A DNA stretch of 64,000 nt from Seison nebaliae (taxonomy: Eukaryota > Rotifera > Pararotatoria > Seisonacea > Seisonidae), in the NCBI GenBank assembly GCA_023231475.1, contig JALJEE010002061.1, positions 1-64,000 on the forward strand, given 5' to 3'. The translations under genes and the position numbers were made by a program. The notes beneath the pieces were generated by a model. The model did no database searches, was not told the DNA's origin, and was given only the letters and a program-made list of their open reading frames with translations. Shown piece by piece: positions 46,971-58,796 of this stretch; positions within the stretch are counted from its first letter, which is position 1; each line of letters starts with the position of its first letter.

Positions 46971-49639
46971 ATGGCATCAGAAAAAAAGAGAAACGTTTCC
47001 ATTTATTCTATAAGACCTTCATAAAATCTCTTTAGCGAAAAAGGAAAGTGCCTTCACCTCAAATATGTACAGAGGATTCAATTATATTAAAATCGAAAGA
47101 ATTGAAAGATTTGGAATTGCAGAAAGTTGACCAACTTCAGAATTTGAATTTTCCTGAAGATGGTAATAATGGTGCTGACGATAGGGGACAGTGGACGAGT
47201 CAACTCGATTTTATTGTGGCTTCTTTAGCTTATGCGGTCGGACTAGGAAATATTTGGCGGTTTCCTTATTTATGTTATCGTAATGGAGGAGGTTAAATAT
47301 TATTTCGACGTTGAAAGAAATAAATTAATTTTTTAGGAGCTTTCTTAATTCCATATGTGATATTTTTGTTATTAGTTGGAATACCAATCTTCTTTCTCGA
47401 ATTGGCTATCGGTCAATATTCTTCTCGTGGTCCAATTCGTTGTTGGGAGATGTGTCCGATGTTTAAGGGTTTGGGTATCGCTATGTTCATCATAGTAAGT
47501 TATATGAACATTTATTATAACGTCATTGTTGGATGGTCTCTGTATTATTTGCGATTATCATTCTCTTATGTGCTCCCATGGAGTTTCTGCGATCCCAAAT
47601 GGGCAACTCCTAGTTATTCAATTAAAAATAAAAAATTTTAAATTTTAAAAATAATTTGAATCATTTTGAAAATATCAGATTGTGTTAATGATTTCTCGAA
47701 AGATGCACTACTTTTCAATTGTACAAATACTACTCTATATCATGAAGTAGATGGTCGTTGTTATAATGCGAGTGATGATATGATTGGTTATACTAATTTA
47801 ACTTTGAGACTACAAGACTCCCATGTCACGTTTCCGGCTCAAGAATATTTCCAGTTAGTTTTCTATTTGAAAAATTTTTGATAATTTCTATTTTTAAAAC
47901 TTTTTCCTATAATTTCTATTTATTAAACTTTTTGTGATAATTTCTATTTGGAATAACTTTGATGATTTCAAATTAAAGAAATGAATTTTTAGAGATGTCG
48001 AGTTCCATCAGTGAAACCGGTCATATAGTTCGACATATTGCGATCTCGTTAGTTATCGCTTGGATTCTTTTATTTCTGTGTATGATGAAAGGAGTAATGA
48101 ATGCGAGAAAAGTTTCGTTATAGAGTATTATTTATAATTTCTATGAAGTTCAGTTAATTTACGTTACGGTTATATTACCGTATCTGGTATTGATCGCTCT
48201 CGGAATAAGGGGATGGTTATTAGACGGTGCAAAAGAAGGTGTTCTCTTCTTCATCAAACCAGATGTGACAAAGTTGTTGAATGCGAAAATTTGGAATGAC
48301 GCCGCTTCTCAAATATTTTTCTCGTTATCGACATCTTTCGGTGGTCTGATAGCACTTGCCAGTTATAATGATTTTCATAATAATATGCTCCGGTTCTCCT
48401 CTTCACATTCTCATTCTCTTAACTTCTTCTGTTTGAATTAGAGATGCATTAGTGGTGAGTGTGGCTAATTGTTTAACGAGCATATTTGCTGGTTTTGTAA
48501 TATTTGCCTATATCGGCAATTTAGCCTTTACATCTCAATTACCCATCGAACATGTGGTTGATAGCGGTTTTAATTTTCTCCTAATTTCATTAAACAATTT
48601 CTCAGGACCGGGATTAACTTTCATAATTTATCCGTTCGCCGTATCTCAACTACCGTTCTCTCAATTGATGTCATGCATTTTCTTCTTCATGTTATCGTTA
48701 TTGGGACTGGATTCGATGGTTATTAATTGGTTGTCATGATTAATGAGAAATTTAATTTAACGCCTATTTTTAGTTTACTTATCTAGAAACGATCGTTTCA
48801 ATTATCTTAGATGAGTTTCCAAAACTAATGAAATTTCGATCACTCGTCATATTTATAGTATGTACAATCTTCTGCATAATGGGCATTCTATTTACAACAC
48901 AAGTATTTCTTTTCTCATTCAGATTAGTTAACTTTCATATCATCTGATGTACAGAGCGGTATATTCTGGGTGGAGTTGTTCAACACCTATGCAGCAGGTT
49001 GGGCCGTGTTGTTGGTGTCCGTGTGTGAATGTTACTGCATCATGTGGGTGTATGGTTTGAATATTCTCCATATTCCTTTCAATATTTCTTTGCATATTTC
49101 TCTTGTAGGTTGGAATAATTTGCGAAACGATTTGTTGTTAATGCTCGGGGATGGATATGATACGAAGTTACTTGATATTTGGTATTATATTTGGAAATAT
49201 ATATCGCCAATAATTAATATCGTTCAAATTTAAATTCTCACAATCATTTCATCACCTCCTTTTAGTGCGTCATAGTTTTCGTTTTAAGTGAAACGCCATT
49301 GTTACAAGTGAGCGGTATCGCCTTTCCTGCCTGGTCATACGCTGTTGGCAATCTAATGACAACATTCGTAGTATTAAGCGGAATCGGTTTTGCCCTAATC
49401 TTTTCAATAAGAATCTTTATGAAACATTCGGTTAATTTCATTCATTCTCCTCCTAACGTCAATATTGTGTGAAGTCCTTTGAAAAAGCCTATTCACCCAC
49501 CAAATATTGGGGACCGGCATTATCTCAAAATCGAGCGAAGGTAAAACATTTACCTAACTTCATTATGAATGTGACAAAAGATATTGAGAAAGTAACAACG
49601 TATGATAATCCTGCCCTTGAATCCGAACAAACATTATAA
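46971..49639 (+). CDS. SLC6 sodium-coupled transporter, copy 2
   Basis: Thirteen exons summing to 671 codons, 670 residues: 46971-46994, 47036-47291, 47337-47612, 47679-47853, 47979-48111, 48154-48392, 48442-48566, 48606-48718, 48774-48902, 48955-49054, 49109-49221, 49266-49430, 49475-49639. The eight-codon first exon (MASEKKRN) is easy to miss. TM1 has [22 protein letters not shown]3 [12 protein letters not shown]6 [16 protein letters not shown]. Six consecutive exons (239, 125, 113, 129, 100, 113 bp) have exactly the same length in copy 1, so the two are a tandem duplication. The largest intron is 125 bp (47854-47978). Diverged in loops and termini; substrate may differ. Confidence 0.92.
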
Positions 49640-49808
49640 TCGATCCAATTCAATGACGTTCAATCGATAATTTCTTCTTTTGTTATTTTATGCATTTTAT
49701 TTCGAATCTTTTCTCTTCCATATCATTCAATTACGATTATTACATTTCACATTTCTCCATCTTTTACGTTTGGTCGAATAAATAATATCAGTACATTCTT
49801 ATTTGAAT

Positions 49809-50376
49809 ATGATTTCTAATTTTAATACTCAAAATCTCGTTCCAAACATGGGAATCTCCCCAATGAATTATGGAGATAATTCGATGGTGTCAGTTCCACC
49901 ATTGGAATTAACTAACGCCATCCAACAACAGTCATTTATCAATAGTAAACATTCAAATGATATCATTGATAATTTGACAAATGAATCACTTCCAAATCTT
50001 CCATTGTCTCGAATAAGAACATGTGAGAATAGGAAACAATATTACGAAGAATATGGATGTGATCCTTGCGCTCAATTTACTCCAACGATCGATTCATATT
50101 ATCCTCAAATTGGACCACCAATGGAAGTTCTATTTTAACTATTTTATTCCTTTAAAACCGCCATCTCCAATTTAGATTTATCGACGTTATTATGTTCGGG
50201 AGAGACATCCATACATACTTCCTCGTCAAAATTCATCAAAATATACACCGAAAGCTCTACCAAAATATTTACAAATACGTAATCATTATCCACTCAATAA
50301 CACAGCCGATCTTATAGACAATGTTACTTACCAAATACCTGACATACATCGATCAACAAGACAAATACATATTTAA
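49809..50376 (+). CDS. Orphan protein, 172 residues
   Basis: Exons 49809-50126 and 50176-50376 join across a 49-bp intron (GTTCTA...TTTAG). The first exon carries low-complexity N-terminal sequence and then CENRKQYYEEYGCDPCAQF; the second is basic and tyrosine-rich (IYRRYYVRERHPYILPRQ). No signal peptide or membrane helix is evident, and I do not recognise a family. It directly follows SLC6 copy 2 with 169 bp between, and could be read as an unrelated gene on the same strand. The block around CDPCAQFTP looks the most likely to be conserved. Confidence 0.6.
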
Positions 50377-51158
50377 TGACTAATAATTCTTATTTTATGA
50401 TCCTTTCATTTCTCAATATCATTCATGTAACACATTTTAAAATACATTACAAATATTTATATCTCTTTTCCTTATCCGATCTTCAAATTTTCTTTTGAAA
50501 CTAGTGTTAGAATTAGTGAATAATAATTAGAATTTTACCAACAATAATAACATATTTAGAGTTTATTTAGGAAACTAACCAAATGATTAGGATTGAATAA
50601 AGTTATTGAAATTTAATTCATTTGCAAAATTGATGAACGATATTGATGAGTAGAGAATTGTGGCGATGGAATTGAGTAAAAACTTCTACATTGTTCACTT
50701 CGAACAAACTGGAAATTTTTAGCTGATAATGTCTTCCAGTTGACTTCAATTGAACATTTATGGATAGAATTCTGATAATTCGTAGGAAGTATTCTTCGGA
50801 ATCATCTATGATGATTGAACGTGTTCTCTATGCATTTTTTGGCAGATTTTCTGAATACAATTAAACTATTCTTCAACAATTAATCAGATTAAGCACATAA
50901 AACCGTTATGGTTGTGAACTTTCTTTATAAAATAATTAAATTATTTAAATATAGATTAATTAGAAATAGAAACAGAAATAAAGGATTAAAATAGTGCATT
51001 AATTAAAAAAAGATCATAATAAATACCATTTTCTGGATGATCAGTGTTTTCGGAAATTTTTTTTCAATTATTATGACTTTCCAAACAGATAGCAATTGTT
51101 AATAAGTTTTGAAATTCAAATAATTAGCTTGTAAGAAAACGTGATAATAATAAGGAAC
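50377..51158. other. Non-coding gap
   Basis: 782 bp before EBP2; AT-rich, no coding frame. Confidence 0.5.
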
Positions 51159-52148
51159 ATGAAAATCAAACGGGCTAAAGTCCCGATAATTGAATCACAG
51201 ACTTTACCAGAAGATAAAGAATCAGAAGAAAATGATGAAATTGTTGACGAAGATGTAAAAGAAAGTGAGGAAAATAATGACGATGAAGATGATCAATCAA
51301 TGAATTCCGATAACGAAGATGAAGATGATAACTCCGATGAATCGATGAGTTCGAATGATGATGATGATGAATTGATGCAGAAAGGCGACAAAAAATTATT
51401 TGTAAATAAAGTTAAATTTAGAATAAATTTTCAAAAAAGATATAATGTGAAATTTTAGGGGAAGTTATTGAAGAAAAGTGAAGAATTGAAATTGGATTTG
51501 GAATGGCGAGAACGATTATCGATGATATCTGAAGATCAAAATGAATCGATCGATAAATTGAAATTGAAAGATACATTGAGTGACGTAACATTGAATAGTG
51601 ATGTGAAAACGAAGAATCAATTATTTGAACAATTATTCCAGAATGACTTCCTTCTCGAAAGATATATTCAAATGATCACACACAAAGGACTTGTGAAATG
51701 TATCGAGAAAGGGAAAATCGAATCACCAAATAATCTCAAGAGACCTGACGACTATTTCGCTGAGATGTTGAAAACGGATAAGCACATGGAGAAAACGAGG
51801 AAGTTCCTCGTGGAGAAAACGGAGGAATTGACGAAACGTGACCGAATTCGACAATTACGTTTAGCGAAGAAATTAGCGAAGGAGAAAGCGAAAGAACAAC
51901 AATTGGACGAGAGGAATAAGAAACGAAATCTTCAAAAGAAGAAAGAGAAGAAATTGGAATTGAAAGATGGAAAAGTTGACAAGAGATGGAAGAGGAATAA
52001 GAATGGCAATCGAATGAAGCACGACGGAAAATTCGGATTTGGCGGACAGAAAAAACGCTCCAAATATAACACGAAAGACAGTTACGCTGATGTGAACAAT
52101 GAGAAGAAGTTGTCGAATAACAAACGTCCAGTCAAAACAAAAGTTTAA
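51159..52148 (+). CDS. Ribosomal RNA processing protein EBP2
   Basis: Two exons, 51159-51401 and 51459-52148 (57-bp intron with a GTAAAT donor), give 310 residues. N-terminal acidic stretch (many D/E/S runs), then LKRPDDYFAEMLKTDKHM, the classic EBP2 box, a basic coiled region (KKLAKEKAKEQQLDERNKK), and the C-terminal KFGFGGQKKRSKYNTKDSY followed by NNKRP. Nucleolar factor needed for 27S pre-rRNA processing and 60S subunit assembly. Start at methionine 51159 preferred; the frame is open a little upstream with no other ATG. Confidence 0.93.
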
Positions 52149-53276
52149 TTTGTTTTCAGTTTATTTCATTTTGAATTTCGTCCACTTTCTTGTAGAGATT
52201 GGGGAAGAGTCGTCGAACGAAAAGAAACAATCATTAAAATTTTTCAAATTTATTCGTTTTAACATTCTAACTATTTCTCCTGCTCATTTCTTATTTGTTT
52301 AAATTTGGAAGTAATATATGTAATAAACTCAACAATTTCTTAAACTATTTGGAAGAAGAAATGAATAATTTTTATAGTCAGTTAAATGTTGGAGAGGGAG
52401 GTAGGGAGGAAGTGGAAGATAAACATTTGGTGAAAGAAAGATTCAAATTGTCAAGGACGATTCATTCGAACACTTTTATCCTCCATTCTAATTTTAGCAT
52501 GAAAAAAAATTAATATTTATGTGAAAAGAAATGTCTTTGAAATTAATTAGAGAATTAATGAGAGGAGGAATGTTATAGTGAAAGTTGAAAATTTTCATGT
52601 GGAGGAATTATTCATAAATTCTCTCTTAATTTCTCTTCAATTCATTTCAACACAATAATAATTCCAGTGTTATTGATGATTAAAGGAGAGAGAGAGAGAG
52701 CGGGGAAAGATAGATGGAATGTTGATAGAATAGAAATAACAGTCGTTCTCATCATCTTCAACTATCGACTGTTGATGATTGGGGGAGAACGTGATTCGTT
52801 TGATGCGTTGCGGTTTTTAGTTTAGCAAAATGAACTTCCTCAATTTGTCTGTGTAGAGACTTAGACGATGAAGATGACGTCAAATTGTGCATAAACATCT
52901 GTGTTCTTTTCTTTTGTAAATTATTGTGTAATGTTGATGATTATGATGGTGTTGATAGATGTTGGTGAAATGGAAGAATAATTTTGGTTTATTGATGTGG
53001 GAAACATATGAGCAATTTGCACAATTTGTCTGATATTCGATTTGTGGAGAATGGATTGATGGATGGATAATTATAAGTTCGACGAACGATATTTACATCA
53101 GTATTTATCTAACTTTCTTCTAAATCCTCATTCTCCACAAACTTCTTAAAATATCCTAATATCTATTTATTTATATTCCAAATATGTGATCATTTCGATG
53201 TTGGAATCATAAAAATTAATTCTCTTCTTTTCTCTCCCTACTCGATAGAAATTGTTATTGAATTATCGTATTTTCA
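52149..53276. other. Non-coding gap
   Basis: 1.1 kb between EBP2 and a disordered hypothetical gene; contains a short GA-repeat at 52685-52700 and nothing else recognised. Confidence 0.5.
52685..52700. repeat. GA dinucleotide run
   Basis: GGAGAGAGAGAGAGAG; short GA microsatellite. Confidence 0.8.
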
Positions 53277-54146
53277 ATGAATTTTAATATACTCGATGAC
53301 TTGTTAAATAATGAGACAACGGAGAAAAAAACTGGGAAAGAACCAACATTCACAATCGATCATTTTTTTGAGGATAATCGAAATTATGTAACACCAGAAG
53401 ATGATAACGACAACGATAGAGATATGGAACAATCGCCACATTTATTAATCGATTCGATAGCGCCGAATCATCAGAGAACACGAGATATATCACTTATGAA
53501 TGATATAGAAAAAATGTTCTTATCACCCGTCGATTCGACGAGGAAACCAAAGAAAATTAATAAATATAGTCAAGACAAATCGAAGGGGAAAAGTTTGGAG
53601 GAGATTATAAACGAAAATGATCAATATCTCATTGACTTTCCAGATATGTCAGAAAATAGCAAAATGGAATCATGTCAATCTCCAGAAATCATATTGGATA
53701 ATGATTATTTTGGGATCGAAATGTTCATTTCTGATATCATTAATGAATCGTTGCAAAAACTTAATGATAATTCGTTTAATATCGAATTGAATGGAAATGA
53801 GAAAAATGATGGAAATGAATTGGATAAAATTGAAGTGGAAAATGAGTTGAAAGATTTGTTGCATGTTGACGAAACGTCGAACAACAAATCGTCTTCCGTC
53901 TCCCCGTCGATCAATGAGGAAGAAATGATTTTCAAACAAATCGATTCGACTGATAGTGAAGAATTAATTGAAGATCAACAACATGTAAATCAAACAGAAG
54001 TTCAAATTAAGAAGACAGAAGTTGAGAAAACTGGAGAAGTGCCATCTGAACAGGACTCGAAGAAGCCGCATGAAAATAGAGAAGAACTTCCAACGATTAC
54101 TTCCAACACTCGACAGCATGATCATGATGATAATGATGATGGTTAG
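53277..54146 (+). CDS. Hypothetical acidic, disordered protein
   Basis: 289-codon single frame, rich in D, E, N and S. No signal peptide, membrane helix or known domain. The first 15 residues (MNFNILDDLLNNETTEKK) are amphipathic. The frame ends in a TAG embedded in GGTTAGC, which is also a donor-like site (GTTAGC at 54142), so the protein may be longer with an unseen 3' exon. Low-complexity proteins of this kind are often nuclear or scaffold proteins, but nothing supports a specific role. Confidence 0.45.
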   Translation: MNFNILDDLLNNETTEKKTGKEPTFTIDHFFEDNRNYVTPEDDNDNDRDMEQSPHLLIDSIAPNHQRTRDISLMNDIEKMFLSPVDSTRKPKKINKYSQDKSKGKSLEEIINENDQYLIDFPDMSENSKMESCQSPEIILDNDYFGIEMFISDIINESLQKLNDNSFNIELNGNEKNDGNELDKIEVENELKDLLHVDETSNNKSSSVSPSINEEEMIFKQIDSTDSEELIEDQQHVNQTEVQIKKTEVEKTGEVPSEQDSKKPHENREELPTITSNTRQHDHDDNDDG

Positions 54147-55514
54147 CTAATGAATATTTTATTGTTGCTTCTTGTTCGTTGTGAACATTGGAAAATTGAT
54201 AATAGAATTATCCGAGAGAAAAAAAGTTAAAGAGTGGAAGGAAGGAAGAAATTCCTCATCGCCAATTATTGGTAAGACACATCTGATTTGAATATTATTT
54301 CCTATCAGAATAATTTTTCAGTAAAAATAAATACAGATGTTCTCTTCATATGTGAGTCATATGTGAGAATTTAAATCAATAATTTCTCCCTACACAAAAC
54401 TATACGACATTAATCTTCAAATCATCAATATTTAATTGAAACTTATTCAATTGAATTGATTTGAGGTAAATAATAAGAATAAGGATGAGAATGAGAACAT
54501 TTCTCAATTTCAACAAATATCAATTAAGAATATTTCTTATTGTCCTTATTCTTTATCGATTAATCGGAAAGAAATGAAAGTTAAATTGTAGTTAGTACAC
54601 TGACTACTTACAGTAGTTAGTTTAGTTGAGCAAAGTGAATGAAGGCTAAGTATATGTATATCGACTTACCTAAAGTCAGTGAATGAAAAATAAATAATCG
54701 TTAAATCAATAATATTTTCGAAAGAAATAATCTATCTCTTTATCAAGATGTTTACTATCATTCTGATTATTTTTAGTTAGATTCATACTCAATTGTTATT
54801 ATTACATCATTATTAATAAAGAAACAATAGATGTTGATGAGAAAGTAGTAGTCCGATCGCTCTTCATTTTAAGGATGGCCAAAGTAAAATTTTGTTCGTC
54901 ATTTCATTTGACATGAATGAGGTAGTCGTTCTTAAGAATGAATGAAAGACATTCTCTCCATTTTGTACTGTCTCACCTATGAGAATGAATAAGAAGAATT
55001 GTCATCTGGTGAGCATGTTAGGACCGAAATATGTCAAGTTGTGGAGATGTCGTTTTGAATATATATGAAATTTGAATTTTACGTATGTCATCTCCGCTCG
55101 TGTGCCTGGTGACTTCTTCATTGGTTTGAAGGTCGTTTGCCACCGGAGTGAAAAACGCCTCCATTTATCTGTCCTCAATTGAACTTAAGAGATTTCCCCT
55201 TAATAATTTTCTCAATGTAAGAAGATAATCGTCAAATTGATATAATTTACGTAATAAACAATTTAACTTTTCATTCATTATCAATATTCATTAATAATTT
55301 GCTACTGATTTCTTTGAGTTATTAATAAATTTATTATTTTCTTTCACGGTCGTCGTCATTTCGCTGTTGTGATGAAATTGAAAAATTTTTTTAATGTGTG
55401 ATAATCTATTATCATACTCATTTCTCAGTCATCAAATCATTTTGAAAAAAAATTAATCAAAAAAAAAATTAGTTTATTCTTCCTAGAGGAATCATTAAGT
55501 TATATCTTCTTTGC
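54147..55514. other. Non-coding gap
   Basis: 1.4 kb of AT-rich sequence with small stem-forming repeats around 54,590-54,620 (ACTAC...GTAGT) and a locally GC-richer potential hairpin near 55,088-55,150. No coding signal. Confidence 0.45.
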
Positions 55515-57005
55515 ATGCGTCGTCATGACAACATGAATAAATTTAAGGAAGATTCCTCACCATCAAATCAATTTCTATCTACAACAAAAACAACGCCATT
55601 AACAACGCTGACAACCACAACAACCGAGCAATTACCTTCGAATGATGAAGGTATTTGTGATAATTCGAAAGAGACTCAGTTACTTCCTTATCAGTTAAGT
55701 AATGATCAATCTCAACTTAACCAACGTTATTCGATGTTCAGTTATCTCTCCTCACTGACATTCAATGACGCTGCTTCATATTTATTTGACGATGTATCAA
55801 ATGTAAATCGTTATTCCTCTTATCAAGATCAAGTTCTTTTATATGATGCGGCACCTGGTAAACGTGGCTCATTAATCGCATCCAATGACATGAATCAAAT
55901 TCAACCAAAACATGATCAACAACAACAGTATTATCGACCATTATCATCCATCTATCATCAGAAACAAAGTAGTTTTGATACGGAAGCGGATTATGACGAT
56001 TTGACGGTGATAACGCGAGATCGATATTCGATGGACGATCATCCTGGAGAAAAATTGAATTCAAAATCTATAGACGAATATTTTCACAATGATTCCCATT
56101 TGTTGGACGAACAATTTACTGACTCGATGAATTATCAGAATCATCATTCATCTTGTAACACTTTCTCCGAAATAAATTCTCTCCAGGATATTGTGCAGAA
56201 AATCAAAAATTTGGAAGAAGAAGCAAAACGGGAGAATTGCGAAAAAAATTTTATAAGTAATAAACGAAGAAATTCATCGGAAGATGATACGTCTTCCGTC
56301 GATCTAATGGAGAATCCAATTAAACATGATATTTATTCAAATTTATTTAATAACTCAATCAATAAAAATATGGATTATCAGTTAACGAATCCGTCGAATA
56401 AACAGCAACTCATGTTATACGACGAAGTTCCCGCTGACTCTATTTCCAGTTTCATTTCTTATGAATTGGAAAACAGTCATATTAGCGAGAAATATTTGGA
56501 AGAGTTTCGTCGGAATTCTCAAATTCCCGATATGTCGAGTCATCGATCGTTGAAACGAAATGAATCTGTTCATTTATCATCAAATCAAAAAATTAAATGT
56601 AATCCATTGCAGAAGTCTGCATCCGTCACTGTTGTGGTAAGGAAGTTAACATTATGCATTTCACCCAATCTTGAGAAAGAGGAAGTATCTCAGAATGATG
56701 AGATTGCGTCACGTCAGACGAAAGGATTCATTTTTGAGAAAAAACATTCCGATTCTTCTTCACTTCATCGGAATAAGAAGCATTTGCTCAAATCAGTCCA
56801 ATCTCATCAAAAAGATACAACAAATATTTCCACAACTACTTCCACTTCACCAACTACGAAAAAAACCAAAAAAAACGACGACATATTCATGCAATCTCTA
56901 TTGCGGAAGTTCCCATCAAATGGTTTCTGTCGACCGCTACTTGAACGATTCCATCAAAATCGTCGTTCGAAACGAAAAATGAAGATTATTTGGAATATAA
57001 GATAA
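55515..57005 (+). CDS. Hypothetical low-complexity protein
   Basis: 496-codon frame starting MRRHDNMNKFKEDSSP, with long S/T/N/Q-rich stretches, a short coiled segment (DIVQKIKNLEEEAKRE), and a basic C-terminus (HQNRRSKRKMK). No domain recognised. It may be one large exon of a bigger gene, since the upstream frame opens back towards a CCTAG acceptor near 55,488, but a join to the 53-54 kb frame fails on phase. Codon usage resembles the other genes, which supports coding. Confidence 0.5.
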   Translation: MRRHDNMNKFKEDSSPSNQFLSTTKTTPLTTLTTTTTEQLPSNDEGICDNSKETQLLPYQLSNDQSQLNQRYSMFSYLSSLTFNDAASYLFDDVSNVNRYSSYQDQVLLYDAAPGKRGSLIASNDMNQIQPKHDQQQQYYRPLSSIYHQKQSSFDTEADYDDLTVITRDRYSMDDHPGEKLNSKSIDEYFHNDSHLLDEQFTDSMNYQNHHSSCNTFSEINSLQDIVQKIKNLEEEAKRENCEKNFISNKRRNSSEDDTSSVDLMENPIKHDIYSNLFNNSINKNMDYQLTNPSNKQQLMLYDEVPADSISSFISYELENSHISEKYLEEFRRNSQIPDMSSHRSLKRNESVHLSSNQKIKCNPLQKSASVTVVVRKLTLCISPNLEKEEVSQNDEIASRQTKGFIFEKKHSDSSSLHRNKKHLLKSVQSHQKDTTNISTTTSTSPTTKKTKKNDDIFMQSLLRKFPSNGFCRPLLERFHQNRRSKRKMKIIWNIR

Positions 57006-58757
57006 TCATATAAGATACGGGAAAGAAATTATATATTCCATTTCTCTTCCATTTCATATCTGCTGGATATATTAAGATCGATATATATATATAATTGAGG
57101 AAAATTGATAAATAAAAATATCTTTCTCTACTATCCGACGCCTATCGATGTTGTTCGTCTGAAAAGATTATAGAAAGAAAACATCTGGATCGACTCACAG
57201 ATAGATTCTTTCTTACGATTTCTTCTTCTTGCATTATCTCATTCCATTCCATATAACGGTTTCAGATAAAGAAGAATTATTTTATAATAATCAATTATTG
57301 ATTTACACAATTATTATCTGATTTATTCATAATTATCATTTCAAATTATTATTATTTATCTTCTGTTCGTAGAATTCGTATAAGAAAAAAAAAGAATTTT
57401 CCATTATAACAAATTCTCTTTTGGTTTTTTAAAGAAATTTATTCATAATTTTTAATCAATTCATTTATAAGATTCCATTTCGTTTGTTTCTTCTCTCATA
57501 ATCTATTCCTAATCACATGAATGACGTTGAACGAATTATCATAAACGATCACCGTTTTCTTGTTCGATTTTCCTACCTCACTTCTTGTGAATTATAAATG
57601 AAAATAAAGAAGTTTTTATGAAAATCTTCAACTTTCTAATAAACACAACATTCTCTGACATTTTTCTTCCAATGTCTGTCAGATTACTTCCAAACCATCT
57701 CATACTTCAAATAGACAATTCGTATGATTGAACTTCACAACAATCTTCATTCCTTAATTAAAAGAGAGTTCATCTCATAACTCGTGAAAGTTCGTTGCTA
57801 AGGAGAATAACTCCAAGAAAAAAATGTCTTGAATCATTTCCAATTTTATGCTCAAATAAGAAAAAGGAATTTCATTTTTTTATGACTGTTTTCTCTCACT
57901 TAAAATTAATAATATTATTATTATTATTATTATTCATAGTATGTACGTAGTAGTTTGCGTAGTTGATTTAAGTTAAGCCTCTTTTAGTGAATTATGTTTA
58001 ACTCGATATTTATTTTCTGTCAGAAGTGTACGATAAGTGGTGAAGGAAGAATCAGATTCTTTAGGATGTTGTCTGATTAAAAGAAATGTTTCAATTTTTG
58101 AAGTACGAATAATTAGAAAGGAGAGAGTTATTTATCTCATTTAAGAATACTCTCCAAAACGAGGAAGTTATTTTGAAAATTGTGTTGGTTACTTTCCATC
58201 TGGAACTCAGGTTAGGAATAGTTATTGAGATTAGATGAAAATATGTTTGTGAAGAGAGAAAGAGAGAGATGGGGAAGAAGTCTAACTGATAATCAATGAA
58301 GATAATGATAATATATCACATTTCCTTTAACACGAACGTCCGACATATGCCGGTTGGCTGTTGAATGGTTGTTGACGTAGATTCATCATTTTAGACGATT
58401 GTATACTTGAAATCGAATAAAAATGAGTTATCATCAAATAATAAAACGTTTTGCTTCTTTATGTAGAAATGAGATATTTCCACATAATAATAATTCTCAT
58501 TATATTACACGAAAATGTGATAACAATTAACTACATTTAATAAATCTGCTAACGTGGTTGAAGTACGTAGGTTTGGAATAAACATCTTTCAGAATGTGTA
58601 TCGTAAATAAGAAGATTGTATGTGCAACAATGATAATATAATGCAAAAGACGAAGTTGTGGTAGAGATGGAGGAGAGAGAAAGTAATTGAAATGCATAAG
58701 AAATCGTATTACACTAAATAATTTCAATTATTTTCCCAGTGGAATTGGGAGGGAAGG

Positions 58758-58796
58758 GGGAGAAGGTGGGCCGCACATTAGTGCTAGGTTTCTCCC
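58758..58796. ncRNA. Potential structured RNA hairpin
   Basis: GGGAGAA (58758-58764) pairs with TTCTCCC (58790-58796), and inside it GCAC (58773-58776) pairs with GTGC (58781-58784) around an ATTA loop. The surroundings are GC-richer than their neighbourhood. Could be a small RNA or DNA dyad; no family recognised. Confidence 0.2.

Noticed and set aside
47850-48000. Frameshift or missing exon in SLC6 copy 2 before the EMSSSIS segment
   Set aside because: Using the acceptor TTAAAG at 47978 instead of TTTTTAG gives [12 protein letters not shown] in frame and the total becomes whole codons.
54900-55010. Possible miR-71-like seed (TGAAAGACAT) near 54,945
   Set aside because: No matching star arm or stem; the rest of the sequence does not fit miR-71.
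53277-57005. Joining the 53.3-54.1 kb and 55.5-57.0 kb frames into one gene
   Set aside because: The best donor (54142) and acceptor (near 55,488) do not agree in phase.
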